Shown here piece by piece: positions 34,401 through 41,912 of a stretch of 64,000 nt of DNA. The stretch's first letter is position 1; each line of letters begins with the position of its first letter. The stretch covers positions 11,279-75,278 of the forward strand of contig JBBACY010000014.1 of NCBI GenBank assembly GCA_041656735.1, in the 5' to 3' direction. Source of the DNA: Perlabentimonas sp041656735 (GTDB taxonomy: Bacteria > Bacteroidota > Bacteroidia > Bacteroidales > Tenuifilaceae). A program made the translations under genes and the position numbers. The notes under the pieces are model-generated. The model was given only the letters and a program-made list of their open reading frames with translations. It had not been told where the DNA came from and did not search any database.

Positions 34401-34531
34401 TTGAATATTTCCGTGAAAATATTTGTCTCTGTATCCCAAACCGCATTATTCAGCGAAATATATTTGTAACCAAGTCTGCATAGGTGCAGTATGGCTGGAA
34501 TTTTCACTCTTGAATCCTCGTTAAATTTCAT
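31457..34531 (-). CDS. hsdR: Type I restriction endonuclease subunit R
   Basis: The 1024-residue protein has the PD-(D/E)xK nuclease near the N-terminus (FRPDIILLINGMPLAFIEVK; D120, E134, K136) and an SF2 translocase: Walker A QGSGKT (G316 to T320), DEVH box D426-H429, motif III GLTGTPL and the later NLLQTLTRVNRTY. The C-terminal helical part (about 770-1024) binds the methyltransferase core. It cleaves DNA after ATP-driven translocation from unmodified sites. It is the first gene of the operon and all catalytic motifs are intact. Confidence 0.95.
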   Translation of the reverse strand: MKFNEDSRVKIPAILHLCRLGYKYISLNNAVWDTETNIFTEIFKESIVKINPDFDQDQAERLLVDISLLLSNEDLGKAYFEKLTSESGVKLIDFENFENNTFNVVTELTYKNGDEEFRPDIILLINGMPLAFIEVKKPNNRDGIIAERERINNRFQNKKFRKFVNISQLMVFSNNMEYDNGDIEPLQGAFYASPSYTKPIFNYFREEEKLDLEKLLEAEDDSLENYILKDNNLAVIKNSPEFLTNKNPNTPTNRVLTSLFSKDRLSFILKYAIAYVDEKKRIEKHIMRYPQIFATKAIENKLESGIKKGIIWHTQGSGKTALAFYNVRYLTDYFQKKKVIPKFYFIVDRLDLLIQAKREFTARDLIVHIVDSRADFVKSIKTTTAIHNNSGKPEITVVNIQKFSEEANVTQKQDYDISIQRIYFLDEVHRSYNPQGSFLANLTQSDTNSIKIGLTGTPLITKDYYSKDLFGNYIHKYYYNASIADGYTLRLIREEIESDYKIVLKDALDKIKILKGDIERRKVFAHTNFVEPMLDYIVDDFEKSRLTFSDSSIGGMVVCDSSDQAKEMHRIFNEKYALKSEQEEELLQAAEPKAYYKSKLKHSYRVKTAALILHDIGSPQERKNLVEDFKEGEIDFLFVYNMLLTGFDAKRLKKLYIGRVIKRHNLLQTLTRVNRTYKNFKYGYVVDFADIRAEFDATNKAYFDELQAELGDEMEFYSDLFKSKEEIEKEIAEIKDILFYFDTTNAEVFSQQITQIQDREKVLLIKKALGNAKSLYNLIRLFGHFDLLEKIDFKKLAQLYRETENHLNLLNTQEALKNNIDNTNLLNVALEDVLFHFTKISEEELILADELKDTLRKTRETLASNFDKKDPEFVSLYEELKRLFNKKNLDEITQDEMRQNIGALTKIYEKIKELNRQNNLLKDKYDSDPKYARIHKRLVEKGTLSQKESQIFEALKSVKQDADLQVLQNTRLLDNESYFTTQMMRLVIDQFKNKNNINLNAESSKYINNLVVNEYLNEFYGRAI

Positions 34532-34607
34532 ATTTCATTGTCCAAAATTTATAGTCCGTAAGATACTCAATTTCCTGCGGTGCATCGGCAAGAAAACTGC
34601 TCTTTTG

Positions 34608-34624
34608 TCCCGAAAAAATCGGGA
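34608..34624. repeat. Short perfect hairpin upstream of hsdR
   Basis: TCCCGA and TCGGGA pair across a five-base A-run. It is about 80 bases before the hsdR start codon, between it and repeat element B. It could be a dispersed palindrome or affect the hsdR leader. Confidence 0.4.
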
Positions 34625-34725
34625 TGTGTCGGGGCTTGCAAATGTGCTGTTTTGTGCGTGGGCTGTTCATTTTAGCTTATTTCTATAACTGCAAAATTAC
34701 CACTGTCGTTTCTTTCTTAGACTTG

Positions 34726-34857
34726 TTGGTAACGTTTAGTATAAGAATAGTAGCCGACTGCGTGGCACTTTTCTGTCAAGTTACAAGAAAGTTGGAGCGG
34801 GCTACAACCCTTGAATTTACTACTGAACCGGCTATTATTTTTATACATTGTTAGCAG
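34726..34857. repeat. 132-base palindrome-ended element, copy B
   Basis: The left arm contains TATAAGAATAGTAGCCG (ending 34756); the right arm contains CGGCTATTATTTTTATA (from 34829). They pair with few mismatches, and the outer parts GGTAAC and GTTAGC also face each other. The 72-base centre aligns gap-free with that of copy A (26585-26716). The element ends 9 bases before the RloB stop codon and lies about 195 bases upstream of hsdR, so A and B bracket the restriction operon. Confidence 0.7.
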
Positions 34858-34866
34858 TTGACCTTT

Positions 34867-35511
34867 TTATTCTATCAGCTTTTTTAGATTATCTGCTTCA
34901 AATAGGAGCTGCATTTGAGATAAGCCAGAATGGGGATTTTCAAATTCAAATACACCTAATTTATTGCAATTAGTAATTGCAGTCTTTAAATGTGGTCTTA
35001 GTTTAAGGTAAATATCGTTATCTTGCTTTGTGTAGTATTTCTGACTTTTTTCATAATCAGATAGGTAATTCCTCTTTTTCAATTGGGCAATAACTTTTTC
35101 GCAATTTTCATAATATTTTGAAGTCGTTTCAAAATGCAATAATATCCAAAATTCTAAGCAAGGATTATTAATTATTACATGAATATTTTCGTACTTTTTT
35201 TCTATTATGTCGAAATACTCTTTGAATTCTATTATTGCTGTTTTGCTTCCTTTTTTCGCTGAACGAGTTTCACTATCAATTACATCAAAATCAATTATCC
35301 AATAAACGTCGTTATAATCCTTCGATAATTCTAAAACTAATTCATATTGCTCTGCAAGTTTCTTCCTTTGAGGAATTTTAGGTTCTAAAGTAACATTAAT
35401 TGACCTTTCATTCCTTTTCAGCATTTGTATGTACCAAAATTCACATTCACCGTCAACGACAAATGCATATCTAATTTTGCTCTTTATAGGTATGCTTTTA
35501 TTTCTCCTCAT
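34867..35511 (-). CDS. rloB: RloB-domain protein (AbiLii-like)
   Basis: The 214-residue protein shows the three RloB motifs: YAFVVDGECEFWYIQML (Toprim-like glutamate region), DVYWIIDFDVID (paired aspartates) and IINNPCLEFWILLHFE. RloB proteins are found beside type I restriction genes and partnered with AAA ATPases; the lactococcal AbiL abortive-infection system has, to my knowledge, the same pairing. The Toprim-like fold suggests nuclease activity. Its start overlaps the ATPase gene's end by 14 bases, so the two are translationally coupled. Confidence 0.85.
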   Translation of the reverse strand: MRRNKSIPIKSKIRYAFVVDGECEFWYIQMLKRNERSINVTLEPKIPQRKKLAEQYELVLELSKDYNDVYWIIDFDVIDSETRSAKKGSKTAIIEFKEYFDIIEKKYENIHVIINNPCLEFWILLHFETTSKYYENCEKVIAQLKKRNYLSDYEKSQKYYTKQDNDIYLKLRPHLKTAITNCNKLGVFEFENPHSGLSQMQLLFEADNLKKLIE

Positions 35512-36808
35512 TAGTAATATCTATATAGTAGTCACCTAAATTTGGCACACCTCCAAGTTTTCCAATTTTATATGCATTGTAAATATTACTGGTATCTCTG
35601 ATTATAGAGCTGTCGAAATCTGCTAATGAATAAAGTTCTGTCGCACAACATTCAGATTTATCTGTGAACCAGATTGCATCATTTCTAAAAATGTCTTTGT
35701 TATTTAATATTTCTCTATTGTGTGTGGTAGCAATTATTTGAGATTTTTTAGAATTTACTAAAAATGATAATAGAAAATGAACAAATAAGTCAGGATGCAA
35801 TGATGCTTCTAATTCGTCAATAGGGAAAATCACTGAATTTTTTATTAACATGCTTAAAATTCCAGCAAAACCGTAATACCTCATTGTTCCCTGAGATTCA
35901 TATTCGGCGGATAATTTATATTTCACATCTTGCACAGTATGTTCAAATTCCAAATTAACAGCTGTAACTTTTCCTTTGTTTTTTAATTCATTGACTTTCT
36001 TGTTCGGAACTTTTATTTGTTTTTCAATGAACTCAAGAAAACCGTCTGGTATATCTTTTTCTTCTTTTTGAATTAATATATCAGAAATATTTAAATCTGC
36101 TTTCTTTAGGATATTAATAACATCTTCTTTTTTTATCTTGGTGTCATCAATTCGAGAAGTTATATAGCCGTCAAGCTCAGTTCTAGTATAAATCATTGGT
36201 CGCAAATAGCTAGAAAACCAATCAGTTACTTCTTTTAGTTCCTTTAGTTCAATATTAGTTTTAAGAAACCCCCCCAGCACGGTATTATTCCATAAAGTAT
36301 TTGACTCTAATGTCTTTTCGAATGTTTTATCCTTTTTTATTTTGCTACCAAAGGTAATTTGAGAGTATTGTTTATTTATATCGGTATTCCTTTTGAAAAC
36401 GTTCGCTTTGTTAGGATTATAAAAATAAAGTTCTTCACGAACAATTGCTTTTTTATTAAATTCAACTTCATAATAATAACGAATTTCATTCTGTATAAAA
36501 TCTAAAGCGAGAATCGAATTGGATTTCGGTGTTATAGAATCAAATAAAAAAGGATTGAAATCTAAAGGTTCTGTCTTTTTCTCTTCTGGCTCTAATACAA
36601 TGTCTCTCAGGAAGTCAAGTGCCTTTAGAATTGTCGTTTTTCCCGATGCATTTGCACCATATATTAGTCCTAGTTTAAGAAGTCTCAATCCGCCAATAGC
36701 AGGTATAATATAATAGTCCTCTAGCTGGGTTGACTTATCGGCTTCGAAAGATAATTCTTGTTTATCTTTTATTGAGCCAAAGTTTTCGATACTGAAATTG
36801 ATAATCAT
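35498..36808 (-). CDS. rloA: RloA/AbiLi-like AAA (OLD/SMC-type) ATPase
   Basis: The 436-residue protein starts MIINFSIENFGSIKDKQELS, the usual opening of AAA_15/AAA_21 ATPases. Walker A GANASGKT is at 51-58, a signature-like ESQGTMRYYGFAG lies before the Walker B VIFPIDELEASLHP (D331, E332), and QIIATTHNREIL is the H-loop. In the middle is a helical insertion (about 170-290). Such ATPases sense a trigger and license a partner nuclease, here RloB. It forms a two-gene unit behind its own promoter box. Confidence 0.88.
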   Translation of the reverse strand: MIINFSIENFGSIKDKQELSFEADKSTQLEDYYIIPAIGGLRLLKLGLIYGANASGKTTILKALDFLRDIVLEPEEKKTEPLDFNPFLFDSITPKSNSILALDFIQNEIRYYYEVEFNKKAIVREELYFYNPNKANVFKRNTDINKQYSQITFGSKIKKDKTFEKTLESNTLWNNTVLGGFLKTNIELKELKEVTDWFSSYLRPMIYTRTELDGYITSRIDDTKIKKEDVINILKKADLNISDILIQKEEKDIPDGFLEFIEKQIKVPNKKVNELKNKGKVTAVNLEFEHTVQDVKYKLSAEYESQGTMRYYGFAGILSMLIKNSVIFPIDELEASLHPDLFVHFLLSFLVNSKKSQIIATTHNREILNNKDIFRNDAIWFTDKSECCATELYSLADFDSSIIRDTSNIYNAYKIGKLGGVPNLGDYYIDITNEEK

Positions 36809-36834
36809 TTCTTTTCTTGTTTTCTATGCGATTA

Positions 36835-36842
36835 CAAATATA
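36835..36842 (-). promoter_or_regulatory. -7 promoter box of the RloA/RloB operon
   Basis: On the minus strand the bases are TATATTTG, matching TAnnTTTG, 26 bases before the ATG at 36808. A clear -33 box is not evident. Bases 36843-36949 are AT-rich and hold no gene. Confidence 0.5.
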
Positions 36843-36949
36843 CAGCATTAAATCCTAATATTTTTAATATTTAGGCATTATTATGAAAGTAAATTGCAAA
36901 TATGCGGGCAAATCTGTCTGAGAGTGTCTTTTTTTAGGTTTACTGCTAA

Positions 36950-37175
36950 CTAATCCTTAAGTGTACTCTCTAAAGTTATCTTAAATTCTTCTTCGGCAAG
37001 GTAGTTTTTAGCAACACCTATTTCTTGGTTCGTAGGTTTTTTTCCTTTAAAAGTAGTCAATCCCATAAAGGGAAGCTGTGCATTGGCTCTTTGAAAAATT
37101 AGTTCTGCTGCCGTGTGACCGTGCTATGACCAATGTAGCTAGTCTTGAACTGTTTTGAAAATCAAAAAAAATATG
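36950..37175 (-). pseudogene. Decayed rhuM fragment
   Basis: Translated by hand on the minus strand, one frame reads FKTVQD, stop, LHWS, stop, HGHTAAELIFQRANAQL, PFMGLTTFKGKK, NQEIGVAKNYLAEEEFKI, ending ESTLKD and a stop. This aligns with the C-terminal half of the intact RhuM at 30415 (FATVQNKLHWAITGKTAAEI, then MGLKTW, VVIAKNYLNEEHL). Two stop codons fall inside the conserved block, and both the N-terminal half and the C-terminal end are missing. The sequence differs enough to be a different rhuM lineage, not a recent copy. It breaks off where the bases CTGCTAAC (36943-36950) begin. Confidence 0.85.
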
Positions 37176-37180
37176 TAATA

Positions 37181-38026
37181 CTACTCCACCATCTCTACCC
37201 TAAAACCTTCGTTTCGTAGCAGGTTTAGCACCCCTTTATCGCCTCCCAAATGGCCGCAGCCAACAGCAACAAAAGTTATCTGGGCGTTACCCAGCTCAAC
37301 TATTTTAGGTATCCAGTTCTCGTTACGCTTATCAATTAAAAACTCGCCAAACTGTTTAAACTCCTCATCGCTCTCCATCATAAATTTGTAAACTGCCTCG
37401 GCATCTCTACTCTTATATTGTTCTACAAGCAGCTGAAAATCTATCTTCGATTGGTTAAAATCGTCTATACTCTCCATAAGCATCCTGGTTTGCTGCTCCA
37501 ACGGTATCAAATCTATGTAGCCAATTTGCTCGCCAATAGTTTCTAGCCCTCCCATAGGCTTTTGCTGAGTCATAGCCTGTTGCATAAAATGCAATTCGTA
37601 CGATGCTGACTGGGCTCCAATTATCTTTTGTAGTAAAAAAGAAGAAAGCATCAGAGGCTTTACCTGCTTTAACATTTCTATTGGTAGCTGTAACGAATCG
37701 GCAAAGAATTTACCTAACCGCTGGTATTCGTCAGTTGTAACTATTTTGTCAATGCTATTATCCTTCATCATCATAGCAGTTTGAGCCTCTAAAGCCATGG
37801 TTGGGCTAGACATGTCAATCTCTAAAACAAGCTTTTGGGCCTCTGCAAATTTTTCTATCACCGCTGCATCAATAAAAAAATCATCCTGAGGCAGGGCGTG
37901 TATCGTTCCATAAATATATACGGGGTACTCCGTTTTTTCGCCAGTAACCTTATAAAGCAACGATTGGGAGAAAACACCAATCGAAATTAGCATCAGTGCA
38001 ACTGATGTAAAGAATGTTTTTAGCAT
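37181..38026 (-). CDS. TraB/GumN family protein
   Basis: The 281-residue protein has a signal peptide (about 1-20). The family signatures are YIYGTIHALPQDD (first GxxH motif), KLVLEIDMSS, PMGGLETIGEQIGY and FVAVGCGHLGGDKGVLNLL (second GxxH motif). TraB/GumN proteins are thought to be metal-dependent (Tiki-like) hydrolases or proteases outside the cytoplasm; the bacterial substrates are unknown. It lies 41 bases after the TPR/PD40/SPOR gene, so the two probably share a transcript. Confidence 0.87.
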   Translation of the reverse strand: MLKTFFTSVALMLISIGVFSQSLLYKVTGEKTEYPVYIYGTIHALPQDDFFIDAAVIEKFAEAQKLVLEIDMSSPTMALEAQTAMMMKDNSIDKIVTTDEYQRLGKFFADSLQLPIEMLKQVKPLMLSSFLLQKIIGAQSASYELHFMQQAMTQQKPMGGLETIGEQIGYIDLIPLEQQTRMLMESIDDFNQSKIDFQLLVEQYKSRDAEAVYKFMMESDEEFKQFGEFLIDKRNENWIPKIVELGNAQITFVAVGCGHLGGDKGVLNLLRNEGFRVEMVE

Positions 38027-38067
38027 AGTTTTTTAATTAGTTGAAAAAATGAACCTAAAACACTTCA

Positions 38068-40359
38068 TTATAATCTTTTAATAAAAGCACTTCTATGCCC
38101 CAATCTAACTACCCTGCCTAAATCTTCACTGGCCTGTTCGTAGGTAACATATTGTCCTGCAAAGTACCTGTAAAAATCATCATTCCCTTTCACAACAATT
38201 AAATCAATGCCACTAAGCCGATTATTCTCGAGCGGTTTTTTTAGGGCAAGCACTTGTATTCCGTATAGACAATCGGCCTTAGACTTAGCTACTCCTACAC
38301 TACTAGAAGCAGATGGAACTAAACGTTTCACAAACGAATCTTTATACCCTATCGCCTTAAGTTTTTGTTGTATTTCAATTGCTTCGCTATGCGTAGCAAC
38401 CGCTCCAACAGTATAACGGCAGTAGCCATCATTACCTTTTGTAATAGTTAACCCCTCAATATTTTTAAAATGATTTGCGTGTACTGGAACAAGTAGCGCC
38501 ATAATTTGAACGGTAAATCCGCCATCACTAAACACTGTTTCGCTTACCTCAGCAACATACGTCTCCTTACGAACAGCAGAGACTTGCTCCCTTTCGGGTT
38601 TAACCTGATTTAGCTCTTCAGCCTTCTTCTTTTCATCTACTACTGGTTTATTAATGGCAACGGACGCTTCCTCAACAACGGCAATTTCCTCAATAACGGC
38701 AATTTCCTCTACAATAGTTTGCACAGGCTCTGTGTCAGCCACGCTCTCCACTATTTCCTCAACAATATTTTCAGCTAGCGCAAGCGCAGGCTCTTCCTCT
38801 GGTTCATTGAAAATGGCCACCAGGTTTACTTCTAAATTCTGATTGACTGCATCGTCTGCTACTGCCAAAATCGTTTCAAAATCCTCAAAACCATCACCCT
38901 TTGCCTCAACCCGATACTCGCCAGGCAGCAACTTTTTCGAGAATGATTTTTCGGCAACAGTTTTGGTAATTTCGGCAACTGGTTCAACCGACTCGGTATT
39001 AAATATCGAAATTTTAACATTGGATACTCCATCGGGTTCCTGCCCAATTACAGCAATATTTCCATGAATATTAACCAATGGTATAATTTTCATTTCGTAA
39101 ATATCCTGTGGCCCTAAAGCATCGGGTTTTGATAGAGTCATTAAACCATTTGTAAGGCTAAGTGGGTAGTAAAACAGGTTGTCGTCGGAATTATTTATTG
39201 GGTATCCTAAATTCACAGGTTCACCCGAGCCATTTAAATCAATATAAAAAATATCGTACCCACCAATACTTGAATGCCCTTTAGAGCTAAAGAACAAGTA
39301 CCTACCATCGGGTGTAACGAATGGAGATTCCTCATCAAATTTGGTGTTAACTCTTGGCCCTAGGTTAACCACATTTTCCCATTGCTCCTTGTTGTTGAGC
39401 GTTGCTTTATATATATCCAATCCGCCGCTCCCCTCGGGTCTATCGCTAGTAAAATACAACGTTTTACCATCGGGAGACACAGCCGCATGCGTTTCGTTAA
39501 ACTTTTTGCTGGTAATGGGCTTCTTTAGTTTTTTCGACCTTACCCAACCCTCATCGTAAAACGTATCGTAAATCTGCTTTGTACTCGAAAAATCATCAAC
39601 CATATAAAGCCACGTGCCATCGTATGATAAAGATGATGTTTTTAAAAACCCTCCACGTATATCGTCCGTAATGCGAACAGGCTTTTGCCACTCGCCACTC
39701 TTTTTACGTGAAACGTAAATATCGTAACGTGCTCCTTTTTTTGTGGTATAGGCTAGTGTGCTGCCATCGCCCGAAATTACGGCATTAAAATTTTGATCCT
39801 TGTTATTAATAATGCTACCAAGATTTACGGTGCTCAACCCAATACCTTCGGCCATGAGAGCGGGAGCCATTCTGCACGTTTGTATCCTCTTGTCAACATC
39901 GTTTATTCTTGGGTCTTCGAGTTTTAAAAAACCTTTAAACGTATTGAATGAAGCTATTGCCTCTTGAAACTGTTCATTAATCTGGTATGCAACTCCCAAA
40001 TAGTAATGAGCATCAATAGGAGAATTAAGTTCCTTAATGGCTCGTGAATCAAAATCGACTGATGCGCTTTCGGCCGCTTCCTTAAAATAATGGAGTGCAA
40101 GGTCCTTACTATCCACAATAGATAAATAGCACATTCCTATTTTAAATTTCAAATTGGCACTGGAGGGTGCCATCTTAAGAGCCTCACCATATTTTTTTAC
40201 GGCTTTATCGTACTGTTTATCGTACAAAAAATCTTCGGCCTCAAGTTCTTTAGAATAAATTATATTCCAATTCTGAGAAAATATGAGTACGCTTTGCAGT
40301 AAAAAAGCCACCAAAAGCACAAACCTTAGCATACGGTTGTAGGTTTTGTTTCTATTCAT
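38068..40359 (-). CDS. TPR / PD40 beta-propeller / SPOR envelope protein
   Basis: The 763-residue protein has a signal peptide (about 1-28), N-terminal TPR-like helices (about 35-165), a WD40-like PD40 propeller (about 180-425; DGTLAYTTKKGARYDIYVSR, SPDGKTLYFTSDRPEGSGGL, TPDGRYLFFSSKGHSSIGGY as blades), a carboxypeptidase-regulatory-like domain (about 430-515), an acidic Glu/Val-rich linker (about 515-600) and two SPOR-like repeats (about 615-685 and 695-763, both ending FVKRL or FIKRL). The first three domains match PorE-type proteins, which normally end in an OmpA peptidoglycan-binding domain. Here SPOR domains, which bind denuded glycan strands, take its place. Confidence 0.82.
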   Translation of the reverse strand: MNRNKTYNRMLRFVLLVAFLLQSVLIFSQNWNIIYSKELEAEDFLYDKQYDKAVKKYGEALKMAPSSANLKFKIGMCYLSIVDSKDLALHYFKEAAESASVDFDSRAIKELNSPIDAHYYLGVAYQINEQFQEAIASFNTFKGFLKLEDPRINDVDKRIQTCRMAPALMAEGIGLSTVNLGSIINNKDQNFNAVISGDGSTLAYTTKKGARYDIYVSRKKSGEWQKPVRITDDIRGGFLKTSSLSYDGTWLYMVDDFSSTKQIYDTFYDEGWVRSKKLKKPITSKKFNETHAAVSPDGKTLYFTSDRPEGSGGLDIYKATLNNKEQWENVVNLGPRVNTKFDEESPFVTPDGRYLFFSSKGHSSIGGYDIFYIDLNGSGEPVNLGYPINNSDDNLFYYPLSLTNGLMTLSKPDALGPQDIYEMKIIPLVNIHGNIAVIGQEPDGVSNVKISIFNTESVEPVAEITKTVAEKSFSKKLLPGEYRVEAKGDGFEDFETILAVADDAVNQNLEVNLVAIFNEPEEEPALALAENIVEEIVESVADTEPVQTIVEEIAVIEEIAVVEEASVAINKPVVDEKKKAEELNQVKPEREQVSAVRKETYVAEVSETVFSDGGFTVQIMALLVPVHANHFKNIEGLTITKGNDGYCRYTVGAVATHSEAIEIQQKLKAIGYKDSFVKRLVPSASSSVGVAKSKADCLYGIQVLALKKPLENNRLSGIDLIVVKGNDDFYRYFAGQYVTYEQASEDLGRVVRLGHRSAFIKRL

Positions 40360-40380
40360 TTAATATCCTAACATTTAACA

Positions 40381-40388
40381 CAAATGTA
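40381..40388 (-). promoter_or_regulatory. -7 promoter box of the PD40/SPOR operon
   Basis: On the minus strand TACATTTG fits TAnnTTTG, 21 bases before the ATG at 40359. Confidence 0.45.
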
Positions 40389-40785
40389 ATATATTAAGGT
40401 GTACGCTATACTTTTATTTGATAAATAGAGCATTTTATGCAGTAAAAGCGGCACGTATAGAGGCGAATAAACACAAACACTCGTTTTTGCTTGTAAAATA
40501 GTTCAAAAACAAAACTTACAATACATATTATTGTGGCAAAATATTGGGTAAAACAACCCTCTCAGGAAATTAACTTAAAGAATAAAGTAGAGCATCAAAA
40601 ATACAAACCCATTTATAACAATCTAATAATCAAAACACATCCATCAATCTAATACAAACCAAATATCATTAGCTAGTTTGAAAACAATTTACATTGAAAT
40701 TTTAACTGCCAATACAAAAGATATTCATTTTAAACCGTAAAAAACAACAAAAGGGAACAACAAATCGGGCATACTTTAACGCCAA
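40389..40785. other. AT-rich intergenic region
   Basis: Apart from the promoter box at its edge I see no open reading frame, repeat or structured RNA here. It separates the PD40/SPOR operon from the receiver-domain gene, both on the minus strand. Confidence 0.5.
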
Positions 40786-41151
40786 CTACTTTGAGAGGTA
40801 GATGAAAATTTTTTCGCGTAAATCTTCAGAATTGAAGGGTTTTGGCACATAATCTAATGCACCTAATTCAATAGCCTTATTAATGCTCGTTTCATCGTTT
40901 CGGGCCGAAAGAACTATTACCGGGATGTTGTTTTTCTCTGCGGATTTTGCTGCTAAGAACTCAAACCCATCCATAACTGGCATCATAATATCAAGAATAA
41001 CCAGATCGAGATTACCTCCATTCAACAACTCTAAAGCCTCCTTTCCGTTAGAAGCCATAACAACCTCAAACCCCCAATCGGTGAGGAGCGAATCAATTAA
41101 AACTCGATTATAGTAAACATCATCTACAAGTAATACTCGTTTCAAATACAT
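40786..41151 (-). CDS. Single-domain response regulator (CheY-like)
   Basis: The 121-residue receiver domain has the acidic pair D10-D11, the phospho-acceptor D54 in DLVILDIMMPVMDG, the serine of PVIVLSARND and the lysine of DYVPKPF. There is no output domain. It could pass phosphate in a relay or bind a motility or signalling partner. No kinase gene is adjacent; the only histidine kinase in the window is at 16414. Confidence 0.9.
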   Translation of the reverse strand: MYLKRVLLVDDVYYNRVLIDSLLTDWGFEVVMASNGKEALELLNGGNLDLVILDIMMPVMDGFEFLAAKSAEKNNIPVIVLSARNDETSINKAIELGALDYVPKPFNSEDLREKIFIYLSK

Positions 41152-41242
41152 AGCAATAAGGCAATTGGATTAATATATGTATAAATATAGATAATTATTT
41201 TCAATTAATGCTTTGTTTGTTCTAAGTGACATAAAATAAAAA

Positions 41243-41278
41243 TAGCAAGCTGAGGTTCTGCAGAACCCCGGCTTGCTA
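41243..41278 (-). terminator. Terminator hairpin after the ACP-like gene
   Basis: TAGCAAGC and GCTTGCTA form the outer stem, and GGTTCTGCAGAACC is a perfect inner palindrome. On the minus strand the stem is followed by TTTTTATTTTA, as in intrinsic terminators. It is 66 bases beyond the stop of the gene at 41345 and upstream of the receiver gene, so the two are probably separate units. Confidence 0.65.
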
Positions 41279-41344
41279 ACTATTTATTCTTAAACAACGC
41301 TAGTAATTATAGGCAGAAATTTCTGGCTATCGAACTTTCTAAAA

Positions 41345-41614
41345 TTATGCTGTAAGCCTTAGCCTCATCTCAGATTTCATTTCGGCATGCACCAGCAAGG
41401 CAAGTTGATCCAGTCGAACGAGATCATTTTCTATTCCAACTTTCAACTTAATATCAAAGGTAGTTTCAATAAGGTAAATCAATAAATTTAAATCCCACCC
41501 ATCAAGGCCAATGTCCTTACGTAAATCGGCATTATGGTAATTTACAATATCCTTTACCCTAAAGTTCACCATTAAAATCCAACGAATTTTACTATATATA
41601 TCAGAAACAGCCAT
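41345..41614 (-). CDS. Acyl-carrier-protein-like protein lacking the attachment serine
   Basis: The 89-residue protein has the ACP helix pattern, with the second-helix region reading RKDIGLDGWDLNLLIYLIET and then FDIKLKV. True ACPs have (D/L)GxDSL(D/E) here, with the serine carrying phosphopantetheine; this protein has DGWD, so no serine is available. Flanking hydrophobic positions fit the four-helix fold. It may be a structural, non-acylated ACP homologue. It has no fatty-acid or polyketide gene next to it. Confidence 0.55.
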   Translation of the reverse strand: MAVSDIYSKIRWILMVNFRVKDIVNYHNADLRKDIGLDGWDLNLLIYLIETTFDIKLKVGIENDLVRLDQLALLVHAEMKSEMRLRLTA

Positions 41615-41912
41615 ACGTTACAAGTATTAAAAAAAAACAAATAAAATAATTAAATTTAGTATTGAGCAAACGCTATGCCAACTAAACTGAGCAAAATATA
41701 TTATTTATATAAATGTTTCAACCTTTCCACAATCATTATTCCATTTCAAATCATCTTGTGAAGCATTAAACCTTTTAAAATTTATTAATTCATATATCAT
41801 ACTCTTTGGTCAATTTCAAGGGTACCTCTCCCATATTTAAAACAGAAGGAAATATTAGCAGGGCTACATAAACAATACACATGGTGCTTTGTTTTACAAA
41901 AAACTTACTATT

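Noticed and set aside
26585..34857. Calling elements A and B true integron attC sites
   Set aside because: No integrase was found and the end sequences only partly fit the attC core-site consensus, so they are reported as palindrome-ended repeats with attC-like traits.
38068..40359. Complete type IX secretion assignment for the PD40 protein
   Set aside because: No other Por/Gld genes occur in the window and the OmpA domain typical of PorE is missing.
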